Shown here in pieces: positions 1 to 7,772 of a stretch of 64,000 bases of DNA. The notes under the pieces were generated by a model. It was given only the letters and a program-made list of their open reading frames with translations. It was not told the DNA's origin and made no database searches. Numbering within the stretch: position 1 is the stretch's first letter; each line of letters starts with the position of its first letter. This DNA is from Acinetobacter sp. ANC 3813 (lineage in GTDB: Bacteria > Pseudomonadota > Gammaproteobacteria > Pseudomonadales > Moraxellaceae), in contig NZ_NEGK01000008.1 of the NCBI RefSeq assembly GCF_002135435.1, forward strand, positions 62,001 through 126,000. Reading direction: 5' to 3'. Made by a program: the position numbers and the translations under genes.

Positions 1-276
1 GGCTTGAACTTCACCACGACGTGCATACATCCCTGTTAAACCAACAGGTGAAAGTGCTACTGGCATGGCCAAAGTTTCACCAAACAGTTTCGTTTCTAAG
101 CTCAGCTCAGACATATCATTCAACACACGCTGACGCAAAGCGATTTTCGATAAATCTTCTACATTGCGCTTTAATGTATATTCCGCATAGGCACCACCGT
201 CGATGTATTCAAATAAAAATGGTGGTAAACGACGTTTCGCAGCTTCACGATAGTCATTTGCAGAAGAAATAATCAT
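1..276 (-). CDS. lldD: L-lactate dehydrogenase LldD, N-terminal part (cut by window edge)
   Basis: FMN-dependent L-lactate dehydrogenase, which oxidises L-lactate to pyruvate at the inner membrane and passes electrons to quinone. Only the first 92 codons lie in the window. They start [20 protein letters not shown], followed by FEYIDGGAY, the typical opening of the FMN alpha-hydroxy-acid dehydrogenase family; the catalytic His/Arg part is beyond the edge. The start lies 3 bases after the lldR stop, so the two genes are translationally close and form the end of an lldP-lldR-lldD operon. Identification is firm from the N-terminus and the context. Confidence 0.93.
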   Translation of the reverse strand, partial: MIISSANDYREAAKRRLPPFLFEYIDGGAYAEYTLKRNVEDLSKIALRQRVLNDMSELSLETKLFGETLAMPVALSPVGLTGMYARRGEVQA

Positions 277-279
277 AAC

Positions 280-1023
280 TTATGTCCTATTTAATCGACT
301 CGAACGCTGACGACGAGCTTCTTCTTCATCGATCATACGTACCCGTTGAACAACAAATTCAATATGCCCACAAGCTGTTTTACGTGCAGCCTCTGGGTCT
401 TGACGCTCAATTGCATCCATTACCTGAAAGTGTTGGTCATACAATTGTTCAAAATGTTGTGGTGTGGTGTAGACTTTACGTCGCCCCAACATCACGTTGT
501 ATTGCAATAAATCAAACAAACTACGCATCATTTGGATCAGTACCAGGTTGTGGGATGCTTCTGCAATCGCCAAATGAAACTTTGCATCCGCTATTGCCGC
601 TTGAGCATCATCACCTAAAGCCTGATAATGGCTAATCTGCTCAAAACACTGACGAATATTGCTTAAATCACTAGATGTCGCACGTTGTGCTGCATACCAT
701 GCTGTACCGCCTTCAAGTACCATCCGAGCTTCTTGCACATCAAAACGATATTCAGGATCTTGATCCATCAAACCTGATAATGGCTCAACAATTTGATAAT
801 GTGACCAATGTGCAGGCAACTGCTTTAAATAGGTACCTGCACCTGCTTTGCTCTGAATAATTCCTGCGGTGATCAATTGTTGAATTGCCTCACGCAAAGA
901 GCTACGAGACACACCCAACTGCTCACACAGCTGACGTTCAGCAGGCAAACGTGCTCCGACTTGGATATTGCTTTTTTCTATCAATAAACGTAAACGCTGT
1001 ACCACCTTGTCGGAGACTTTCAT
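280..1023 (-). CDS. lldR: GntR-family lactate-responsive regulator LldR
   Basis: FadR-subfamily GntR regulator of L-lactate use. The N-terminal winged helix contains LPAERQLCEQLGVSRSSLREA. The C-terminal part is an all-helical FCD effector domain with the spaced His/Asp residues expected for metal/lactate binding. I chose the ATG at 1023 (MKVSDKVV) because AAGGA lies 6 bases upstream and relatives begin there; a longer frame to 1056 would overlap lldP. The gene follows lldP by 17 bases and abuts lldD. It probably controls its own operon through the two TTGGTnnnACCAA sites upstream of lldP. Confidence 0.93.
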   Translation of the reverse strand: MKVSDKVVQRLRLLIEKSNIQVGARLPAERQLCEQLGVSRSSLREAIQQLITAGIIQSKAGAGTYLKQLPAHWSHYQIVEPLSGLMDQDPEYRFDVQEARMVLEGGTAWYAAQRATSSDLSNIRQCFEQISHYQALGDDAQAAIADAKFHLAIAEASHNLVLIQMMRSLFDLLQYNVMLGRRKVYTTPQHFEQLYDQHFQVMDAIERQDPEAARKTACGHIEFVVQRVRMIDEEEARRQRSSRLNRT

Positions 1024-1040
1024 TTTTTTCCTTAACCGTT

Positions 1041-2705
1041 TTATGGAATCATCCACGGGAATACATAGGCTTGTAAGGTAACAATGATACCAATCATCAC
1101 GGTAAAGATAATGCTATGTTTCACTGTAAATCTAAATAAATCAGATTCTTTACCAACTAAACCAACTGCAGCACAAGCAATCGCAATCGATTGAGGCGAA
1201 ATCATCTTGCCTGTTACACCGCCACTGGTATTGGCAGCAACTAACAATACTTCAGGCACACCAATTTGCTGTGCTGTGGTTGCCTGCAAAGCCGAAAATA
1301 ATGCATTCGCTGATGTATCTGAACCCGTAAGAAAAACCCCAACCCAACCCAAAAACGGTGAGAAGAAGGTAAAAGCCTGACCCGTATGTGACAGTGCCAA
1401 AGCAAGCGTTGCTGATAAACCTGAATAATTCGCAATGAATGCAAACGCCAGTACCATACCGATTGAGTAAATTGGTGTTTTCAATTCATTCACTGTTTCG
1501 AAGAACGTCACCACCGCATCTTTCGGTTTCATTTTTAAATAAATAATCGTAATCACTGCTGCCAGCATGATTGCTGTACCCGTTGCTGACAACCAATCAA
1601 ACTTATAAATCGCATCATAATCTTTGATTTCAGGTACAACAGGCGGTAGCTTTTGAATCAATTGGTGTAAATATGGAACTTTAATTGAAATGACTAGATC
1701 ACTTAATGCACCATCTTTAGCAAACAAATCTTTAAAGGGCTTGATGCTCCAGATTGTCACCATGGCTGTCAGTAATGCGAATGGAGACCATGCTTTGGCA
1801 ATTTGACCCAAGCTATATTGCTTCCGAGCTTCTGCGACAACAGTTTCATCCACCTGTACATCTTCATCTTGAAAACGGAAAATATGCTTTGGCTTCCAGA
1901 ATTTTAGCAGCACTGTCAAACTGACTAATGAGGCAATAGCAGCAGTAATATCGGGCAACTCAGGACCAACAAAGTTTGATGTTAAATATTGCGCTAAAGA
2001 AAATGACAAACTTGCCACTAAAATAGCAGGCCACGTTTCTTTCACACCCCGCCAACCATCCATGATCGCCATGATCCAGATCAATACAATTGGCACCATG
2101 AAGGGTAATTGACGACCGACCATCTGACTGATTTCCATGGTATCCACACCAGAAACCTGCCCAGCGACAATAATCGGAATCCCCATTGCACCAAATGCAA
2201 CTGGAGCAGTGTTAACAATCAAGCATAGCCCAGCAGCATATAAAGGTTTAAAACCGAGTCCAACCAACAGTGCCGCAGTAATCGCAACAGGCGCACCAAA
2301 ACCAGCCGCACCTTCTAAGAAAGTACCAAAAGCAAAACCAACCAGTAGCATTTGCAGACGTTGATCTTCTGTAATAGACAGGATAGATGAGCGAATAACA
2401 TCAAACTGTCCTGTTTTTACAGAGATCTTATATAAGAATACGGCACCGATAATGATCCATGCAATTGGCCATAGTCCGTAAAAAAAACCATAAACCATTG
2501 AAGCCAATGCCATTCCAATTGGCATTTTGTATAAAAAAAATGAGACCAGAAAGGCTAAAAAAACAGTAATTGTCGCGGCTACACTACCCTTCATGCGAAA
2601 AATAGCCAGTGCCAAAAAAAAGAAAACAATTGGAACTAGCGCTATTGCACTCGAAATCCAAATATTGCTCATGGGATCATAAATTTGTTGCCACTGTTGA
2701 AGCAT
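1041..2705 (-). CDS. lldP: L-lactate permease LldP
   Basis: Inner-membrane lactate/proton symporter of the LctP family. It is 554 residues long, matching the usual length of about 550, and hydrophobic almost throughout with more than ten membrane segments. The family signature [12 protein letters not shown] lies near residue 130, and there is a conserved [17 protein letters not shown] stretch near the C-terminus. It is the first gene of the lldPRD operon, so lactate uptake, sensing and oxidation are encoded together. Two operator-like palindromes lie 60-180 bases upstream of its start. Confidence 0.96.
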   Translation of the reverse strand: MLQQWQQIYDPMSNIWISSAIALVPIVFFFLALAIFRMKGSVAATITVFLAFLVSFFLYKMPIGMALASMVYGFFYGLWPIAWIIIGAVFLYKISVKTGQFDVIRSSILSITEDQRLQMLLVGFAFGTFLEGAAGFGAPVAITAALLVGLGFKPLYAAGLCLIVNTAPVAFGAMGIPIIVAGQVSGVDTMEISQMVGRQLPFMVPIVLIWIMAIMDGWRGVKETWPAILVASLSFSLAQYLTSNFVGPELPDITAAIASLVSLTVLLKFWKPKHIFRFQDEDVQVDETVVAEARKQYSLGQIAKAWSPFALLTAMVTIWSIKPFKDLFAKDGALSDLVISIKVPYLHQLIQKLPPVVPEIKDYDAIYKFDWLSATGTAIMLAAVITIIYLKMKPKDAVVTFFETVNELKTPIYSIGMVLAFAFIANYSGLSATLALALSHTGQAFTFFSPFLGWVGVFLTGSDTSANALFSALQATTAQQIGVPEVLLVAANTSGGVTGKMISPQSIAIACAAVGLVGKESDLFRFTVKHSIIFTVMIGIIVTLQAYVFPWMIP

Positions 2706-2763
2706 TGTCTACTCCTTGAAATGCTTAACTACTAGATTGAACATTTAATTATACTCACACACC

Positions 2764-2782
2764 AAATTGGTACTACCAATTT
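2764..2782. promoter_or_regulatory. LldR operator candidate 1 (proximal)
   Basis: AAATTGGTACTACCAATTT is a perfect 19-base palindrome around base 2773. Its TTGGTnnnACCAA core fits FadR-type GntR operators such as those of E. coli LldR. It lies between the lldP start and the candidate promoter. Binding is inferred, not shown. Confidence 0.8.
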
Positions 2783-2807
2783 TGGTGATTGAGAGATAAA
2801 TGTACAT

Positions 2808-2838
2808 TTTATGCCAGATATGTTAGTAATAGTTGCAA
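2808..2838 (-). promoter_or_regulatory. possible lldP promoter
   Basis: On the minus strand TTGCAA (2833-2838) is followed after 19 bases by TGG-CATAAA (2808-2813), a plausible but long-spaced sigma-70 promoter with an extended -10. It sits between the two LldR-type palindromes, where a looping repressor would control it. An alternative -35/-10 pair nearby cannot be excluded. Confidence 0.4.
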
Positions 2839-2869
2839 AAAACGCAAGAGCGAGATTTATTTTATTTTT

Positions 2870-2882
2870 TTGGTATGACCAA
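2870..2882. promoter_or_regulatory. LldR operator candidate 2 (distal)
   Basis: TTGGTATGACCAA has the same TTGGTnnnACCAA core as the proximal site. Its centre is 103 bases away (about ten helical turns), which suits repression by looping as described for E. coli lldPRD. Confidence 0.75.
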
Positions 2883-2983
2883 TTTTATAATTTATTAAAA
2901 TCTTATACATTATGAAAAACTTAAGCAATACATGGTATTGTTGCACAAATCTATTCTTTAAGGCTTGTTCAGCAATAAAATTT

Positions 2984-3090
2984 CTAAATGAGACTTAATC
3001 CAGATGTACCTACTTCTAACTTTTGTGCTGCCTTTCCTAGGCTTCCAGACTCTACAATTGTAATAAAGTATTTTAGCTGTTGAGCTCCAC
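2984..3090 (-). pseudogene. remnant of a LysR-family regulator (N-terminus)
   Basis: Reading the minus strand from a GTG at 3090, and allowing one missing base after the third codon, gives VEL-QQLKYFITIVESGSLG, then KAAQKLEVGTSGLSLI and a stop (TAG, 2984-2986). That is the typical first helix-turn-helix of a LysR regulator, where relatives continue with a recognition helix ending in QISRLE. Nothing of the effector domain is recognisable. It is a dead fragment; which regulator it was cannot be said. Confidence 0.7.
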
Positions 3091-3535
3091 TAGATCCCCT
3101 TGCGAACTATGAATAGTCAGATGCTGAATACGTTAAATATACAATGTTTTGAAAAATGAAAGAAAAACTAAATAATTTCTAATCAACTCAGCTCTATAAC
3201 CAAAGTTCCACCGCCATCTTCATTCGTTGAGAGATGGTGGCAGTCCAAAAGATGATTATGTGTGTCTAGAATTTTGTTGGCTATTCAGTTCTTAAATAAT
3301 TCCCCCCCCTTAACAGAGCGCAAGGACTATTTCGATTTATGCAGGTCGAAATCTAGGTAAGCTGCTCTCTTGTCTCAATTGGATTTTTTAACCGTTAAAT
3401 CCTGAAGGTGATTCAAATATCCATAAGTAAAAACCATAAGCAGTTGAAGTAAATTAAAAAATTTAATAAATAGGTTTTGGCACAGCAATTGCTAAATCTT
3501 GATCAATCAACTCAACATTATATTTAGGGTCAAAG

Positions 3536-4216
3536 ATGCTGACAGTAAACGATTCCTGCCAAAAATTTTCATACGAGACTTTAAGTTTCCTCAAGAAAAG
3601 TACGCAGTGTTCTGCTGCTGTATTTACCTGGTTCGATAATATCTCAGATGTACCAACACATTTCAGTGATGGCTTTGATGAAAAAATCATTAGCCATTAC
3701 TATGATAAATATGTTGATAATGACCCTATTAGCCATATCCAGCTTATTAATAGTAAATTACTCACTGCACGCTTGACGCCAAATTTACTAGAACAAAAGC
3801 ATACTGAAAAATATCAGGATTTCATGCATAACTATAACTTGAAGGATGAAGCTGATGTCATTCTTTGGGCAGGTGGTGCGCCTGTAGCAAGCATTGCACT
3901 TATGAAAATAGAGAATGATTGTCCCTTCCAAAGTGATTTCAATTTAGAGCAAATTAGACAATTTATTCAGTTCAATTTCGAAATGTTACCAACAATAAAA
4001 AAAATCAATCTGCAATCACATTTAAGAAGCCAATTGAACCTGACCGCCAAAGAGGCTCTGATTACAGAACTGCTTTGCCAAGGTTATGCAAATAAGGAAA
4101 TTGCATCTAAGCTATGTGTTGAACCCGCTACAGTGAAAACCCACTTAATCAATATATTTGACAAATTAGAAGTGAGCTCAAGAACACAAGCAGTAGCATG
4201 TATTTCAAATTTATAA
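3536..4216 (+). CDS. LuxR-type transcriptional regulator
   Basis: DNA-binding regulator of 226 residues. The last 60 residues form a GerE/LuxR helix-turn-helix (LTAKEALITELLCQGYANKEIASKL, then VEPATVKTHLINIFDKL). The N-terminal 160 residues have the size of an autoinducer-type sensory domain (an AVFTWF stretch, a YYDKYVDNDP segment and a later VILWAGGAPVASIAL strand), but I cannot name a ligand. No synthase gene for a signal molecule is nearby. It stands next to, and convergent with, a permease gene and probably controls the permease/porin/dioxygenase cluster. The ATG at 3536 follows TTAGGG at moderate spacing. Confidence 0.85.
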   Translation: MLTVNDSCQKFSYETLSFLKKSTQCSAAVFTWFDNISDVPTHFSDGFDEKIISHYYDKYVDNDPISHIQLINSKLLTARLTPNLLEQKHTEKYQDFMHNYNLKDEADVILWAGGAPVASIALMKIENDCPFQSDFNLEQIRQFIQFNFEMLPTIKKINLQSHLRSQLNLTAKEALITELLCQGYANKEIASKLCVEPATVKTHLINIFDKLEVSSRTQAVACISNL

Positions 4217-4225
4217 TTATTCATA

Positions 4226-4261
4226 AAAAAATCGAGCATCTAATTAGATGCTCGATTTTTT
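4226..4261. terminator. bidirectional terminator between LuxR gene and permease
   Basis: ATCGAGCATCT (4231-4241) pairs with AGATGCTCGAT (4246-4256) around an AATT loop, with A's before and T's after, so it can stop transcription from both convergent genes. Confidence 0.9.
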
Positions 4262-4269
4262 ACTATTCA

Positions 4270-5718
4270 CTACATGAATTTAATTTTTTTATATTTGTAA
4301 TATCCTGCCAATATTACTCCAATAACAAAACTTAAAACTAAAATATAAAGGTAATGTGTGTTTTCGCCCACTTCTCCACCTAAAACCAACTCAACATTCT
4401 GAACAATATAAAAAGTGGTTATTATTAGTGCGAGTAAAGATAGTAATGGTGCAACCACACCAACAAAATAGTTTCTAGTTTTAAGATAACCTTCTTTAAA
4501 AAACCATACTAATACAGAAAGACTAACCAAACACATAAGCACGATAATGCCAACACAACCTAAACCATTAATTTTTCCATAGATAGTCGCCCCATCTGCA
4601 ACTAATACATACATTGGAATTAAAGCACTGATAGCTATAGCAGACACAGTCAGTGATGCAATATAAGGGGAATTTAATTTGGGGTGAATAGCTGAAAATT
4701 TAGCGGGTAAAACATTATCTTTAGATAAATTGTAAATATAGCGTGTCACTGCATTATGAATGGACAATAATGTCGCTAAAATCGATGTCACTACAAATAA
4801 ATGAGCGATTTGAGTGACACTATGTGCGACATAGAGTGTCATACCATCTGTAAACATTTCATTCGGCTTATTGGCTGCAACTGTTAGAGCCTCTGAGCCA
4901 TAAGCTGTAATCAACGCATAAGTCGATACAATATAGACAATTCCAATAACCACAACAGCTGTGTAAGTTGCCTTTGGTATTGTAGATTCAGGATTTTTGA
5001 CTTCATCCCGATATAACAAAGTGGCCTCAAATCCAATAAATGCTAAAATGGCAAATAAAAATGCAACTGCAATATTTCCTTCAAGAAAAGTACTAAAAGA
5101 AAATGGTATTGCACTCAAACCTTCTTTACCTCCCACACTAAAAACTGATGCATTAAAAATCAGAACTAAAAACAACTCAACAAACATGATCAGGCACATA
5201 ATCTTTGCTGAGACATCGATTTGGAAATAACCGACTGTACTAACAATACACCAACCTATTAACGACAAGATCCACCAAGGAATCTCAGGACCACCAAAAC
5301 TGCTGAGTAAGGCGCTGACACTGACACCACATAAAGCATATGTACCAATTAATAACATGAGATATGCAGTAATCGACATAAATGCGGCACCTAAACCGAC
5401 AGTACTCCCTAAACCCTCTCGAATGAATAGATAGAAATTACGTGGTCTAGTAGAGTGCTTTGCCATAGTTAAAAAACCTATGGAAAAAAGAAGCATTAAC
5501 AGTGTTGTTAGAATAAAAGCTACAGGTGAAGCTATTCCTCCGGCTGCAATAATAAATGGTGCGAAACCGCTTACAACAACCAAGGGTGCAGTAAAAGCTA
5601 ACACCGTCATGGTTAATGTAAAAGTACTCATTTTCCCCTTAAGTTGATTTGATTCTCCTGCTAATACTGGATTTTCTAAATCAATTAATATTGGTGATTT
5701 ACTCTCTGAAATTGCCAT
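4270..5718 (-). CDS. APC-superfamily amino acid/amine permease
   Basis: Inner-membrane secondary transporter of 482 residues with about twelve membrane segments. The APC signature FIGFEATLLYRDEVKNPEST lies near residues 230-250, followed by IPKATY, as in amino acid-polyamine-organocation transporters. A clear ribosome site (GAGGGAT) precedes the ATG at 5718. It is downstream of the TorF-like outer-membrane protein gene on the same strand (40-base gap), so the two may be co-transcribed and move one substrate across both membranes. It is a paralogue of the permease at 7773-9197 (same FxGFE/RDEVKNPE signature). The substrate is unknown. Confidence 0.9.
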   Translation of the reverse strand: MAISESKSPILIDLENPVLAGESNQLKGKMSTFTLTMTVLAFTAPLVVVSGFAPFIIAAGGIASPVAFILTTLLMLLFSIGFLTMAKHSTRPRNFYLFIREGLGSTVGLGAAFMSITAYLMLLIGTYALCGVSVSALLSSFGGPEIPWWILSLIGWCIVSTVGYFQIDVSAKIMCLIMFVELFLVLIFNASVFSVGGKEGLSAIPFSFSTFLEGNIAVAFLFAILAFIGFEATLLYRDEVKNPESTIPKATYTAVVVIGIVYIVSTYALITAYGSEALTVAANKPNEMFTDGMTLYVAHSVTQIAHLFVVTSILATLLSIHNAVTRYIYNLSKDNVLPAKFSAIHPKLNSPYIASLTVSAIAISALIPMYVLVADGATIYGKINGLGCVGIIVLMCLVSLSVLVWFFKEGYLKTRNYFVGVVAPLLSLLALIITTFYIVQNVELVLGGEVGENTHYLYILVLSFVIGVILAGYYKYKKIKFM

Positions 5719-5758
5719 TCATTTATCCCTCAAATTTTTAAAATTATTTTTTATTGAT

Positions 5759-6517
5759 TTAAAAATCATAATTTAGACCAATAATAAGGCTGTTTTTTTG
5801 CTTAATATCCGAGCGATTATGACCACCAATAATAAATTGGCCGTATCCAGTAATATTTGGATGTATCAGGTAATTCAATTGAGCAGAGGTAAATCTAAAA
5901 GTGAAATTAGTCTGGGTATCTAAAAATGTTCCACCTTCATATTTTCCGTCATCATTAAAGTAAGAAAATCCTGTGGTCCAAATTGTCGTAAATTTTTCAT
6001 TAATTTGATGGGTATATTCCAATTGAAGATAGGTATCCCACTGATTCATATACGCTACATCGTATAAAAATGTTGCCACCCCTAAACTAAATTCGCTCTT
6101 CTCCGATATCGGTTTTGTTAAAGTTACCCCTAACTCATTTGCAGTCGTGTTTTTGCCGCCTTGGTAATAATAAAAGGCATCCCATAAATCAACATTCAAA
6201 TCTGCAATATTAAAGTTATAGCCAAAACCCAAATCATGTTCGAATTTATCTGCGGTGAAACTTTCACCTGTTTGAATTTCTCTAAAAGAATAATTGAGTG
6301 TAGAACCCCAATAAAATAAATAAAATTGATCTAAACTTGCAGTAAGTGATGCTTGTAATGCCACAGCATCATTTTCAGGTGCATTGGTAAGACCTCTGGA
6401 AACATATTGGGAAACCACATCTATACTTCCTGAAATTTCTGTGTTTTTTGAAGCATAACTTTGAATAGAAAAACTAGCTAAGAGCCCACTTGCGATTACC
6501 TTTAAAAGTGAATTCAT
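5759..6517 (-). CDS. TorF-like putative outer-membrane porin (Gcw_chp family)
   Basis: 252 residues with a signal peptide at the N-terminus (MNSLLKVIASGLLASFSIQS, cleavage after SYA) and then alternating beta-strand sequence ending in aromatic Phe (GLNYDF), as expected for an outer-membrane barrel. The motif SIDVVSQYVSRGLTN after the signal is typical of the Gcw_chp/TorF group. It probably lets a small solute through the outer membrane for the adjacent APC permease. AGGGGAATAA precedes the start. The family is poorly characterised, so the transport role is inferred from structure and neighbours. Confidence 0.8.
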   Translation of the reverse strand: MNSLLKVIASGLLASFSIQSYASKNTEISGSIDVVSQYVSRGLTNAPENDAVALQASLTASLDQFYLFYWGSTLNYSFREIQTGESFTADKFEHDLGFGYNFNIADLNVDLWDAFYYYQGGKNTTANELGVTLTKPISEKSEFSLGVATFLYDVAYMNQWDTYLQLEYTHQINEKFTTIWTTGFSYFNDDGKYEGGTFLDTQTNFTFRFTSAQLNYLIHPNITGYGQFIIGGHNRSDIKQKNSLIIGLNYDF

Positions 6518-6590
6518 TTATTCCCCTAAATTTTAAAAAAATCTGATTTCTGCATTTGACTTAATCGGTGAATGCGCTTTCTTAGAGCAG

Positions 6591-6617
6591 AAAAAGAAGG
6601 GAATACCCTTCTTTTTT
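6591..6617 (-). terminator. terminator after the dioxygenase gene
   Basis: GAAGGG (6596-6601) pairs with CCCTTC (6606-6611), with A/T tracts on both sides. On the minus strand it ends the dioxygenase transcript 8 bases after its stop, so the porin and permease need their own promoter. Confidence 0.8.
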
Positions 6618-6624
6618 CACCTAA

Positions 6625-7524
6625 TTAAGCTGTAAGGTCCAATACACTTTTAGCGGTTTTAGAAAACTTGGCTGTTTCTCTCATCATCGTCATATAGACT
6701 TTTGGATCACCTTTTTGTTCAGGAAATAACGCAACATGTGGCTCTTCAAATTCACGGACATAGCCTACACTTGCTCCACCGAGTTGATATCCGAGCATAT
6801 TTCGTAATTCTTCAGGGAAAGTTCTGACCATTTCTATTGGTACAGATAAATACTGATTTTCTTCCTGACGTAACCATCCAACGCAATAATCAATATTTAA
6901 AGCCCGGCGGACACTATTAGATTTATTCTCGCCCGCGCCATGAATTGTTTTACCTGTATAAACCAATACAGAACCTTTCTTCATTTCTGCAGCCAAGGTA
7001 TCTGCCGGATCAAACTCATGTGGTAATAATTTATTGGTATGACTCTTTGGAATAACGCGAGTTGCACCATTTTCTTCAGTGAAATCATCCATTGCCCAAA
7101 TCGTACTAACTTCCAGATGAATATCTGTTGGGAAATGATCAAAATAATCCCAGCAGTATTCATCACGGTGTAAGAACTGAGCTTTTTGCCCTGGACCAAC
7201 GGCAATAAGTTGTGTCAGATTTAATTGGATGGTTGTCGCATTTTCTCCCAGTAATGCTTTTGTCGCTCCCACTACAGTTGGATGCATAATGACTTGATGT
7301 GAACTTGGTGAACGTGCTGGCATCGCACCACAACGACGGGTTTTCTTTCCTAATGCCTCATTATCTGCACCATCGGCTTGATTTAAGTACGGATCAATTT
7401 CCGCATTGATTGCATCAACAACTTCTCCTGAGATTGCATTATCAATGATGCAATAACCATCTTCTTTTAAATGCTTTAAAACAACTTCTACTGAGACATC
7501 TGAAGGTAAATGAATCAATGACAT
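6625..7524 (-). CDS. phytanoyl-CoA dioxygenase-like (PhyH) Fe(II)/2-oxoglutarate oxygenase
   Basis: A cytosolic non-haem iron oxygenase of 299 residues. The PhyH fold is supported by the iron triad H119-x-D121 (FLHRDE) and H195 (TIHGAGEN), with an Arg about 11 residues further on to hold 2-oxoglutarate. Such enzymes hydroxylate small molecules (EctD, PhyH, amino acid or betaine hydroxylases). The setting between permeases suggests the imported compound is the substrate, but I cannot name it. A strong ribosome site (AGGAGAACACT) precedes the ATG. The gene is divergent from the second APC permease across a region with two palindromes. Confidence 0.85.
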   Translation of the reverse strand: MSLIHLPSDVSVEVVLKHLKEDGYCIIDNAISGEVVDAINAEIDPYLNQADGADNEALGKKTRRCGAMPARSPSSHQVIMHPTVVGATKALLGENATTIQLNLTQLIAVGPGQKAQFLHRDEYCWDYFDHFPTDIHLEVSTIWAMDDFTEENGATRVIPKSHTNKLLPHEFDPADTLAAEMKKGSVLVYTGKTIHGAGENKSNSVRRALNIDYCVGWLRQEENQYLSVPIEMVRTFPEELRNMLGYQLGGASVGYVREFEEPHVALFPEQKGDPKVYMTMMRETAKFSKTAKSVLDLTA

Positions 7525-7592
7525 AGTGTTCTCCTAAGTAGGTTTTCTTGTTTCGATAACTACATACTAGGAGGACCACTTTTCTGTTTGTA

Positions 7593-7608
7593 TCCATCAA
7601 ATGGTGGA
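7593..7608. promoter_or_regulatory. operator-like palindrome A of the divergent region
   Basis: TCCATCA-AA-TGGTGGA, one mismatch from a perfect inverted repeat. Same core as palindrome B, with centres 51 bases apart. Probable binding site of the cluster's LuxR-type regulator (inferred). Confidence 0.65.
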
Positions 7609-7643
7609 ACTTTTTCCTTTTTCTAAAATTATTTCAACTGCAT

Positions 7644-7659
7644 TCCACCAAATGGTGGA
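7644..7659. promoter_or_regulatory. operator-like palindrome B of the divergent region
   Basis: TCCACCA-AA-TGGTGGA is a perfect inverted repeat with 7-base arms. It lies about 115 bases upstream of the permease start and 120 upstream of the dioxygenase start. Confidence 0.7.
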
Positions 7660-7772
7660 TGTGTTCAATTTTCCTTCACGCCTATAGTTGAAATCAAATG
7701 ATGTCCAAATTTGCATAATAGAAATTTGTTCACCGTCTCTATTCATTATATTAGGACTGCAAGGGGGTAAAC

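Larger units (their letters stand above)
2706..3535. other. long intergenic stretch, lld control region plus decayed DNA
   Basis: The first 180 bases hold the lldP promoter and two LldR-type palindromes. Beyond them is a LysR fragment at 2984-3090, an imperfect inverted repeat CCGCCATCT/AGATGGTGG (3210-3240), a run of eight C (3302-3309) and a small stem ATTTCGA/TCGAAAT near 3330-3352. I see no intact gene. The region looks like debris left by gene loss. Confidence 0.6.

Noticed and set aside
3302-3309. Run of eight C in the intergenic region
   Set aside because: Could be a phase-variable tract, but no promoter or gene is placed so that its length would matter.
3463-3690. 75-codon minus-strand frame overlapping the LuxR gene
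   Set aside because: Its C-terminal end looks protein-like, but most of it is antisense to a clear LuxR coding region and there is no ribosome site.
4119-4130. GTTGAACCCGCTA in the LuxR gene as a possible copy of the ssrA T-arm
   Set aside because: Match is limited to GTTGAACCCGC by chance inside a coding sequence; flanks do not match.
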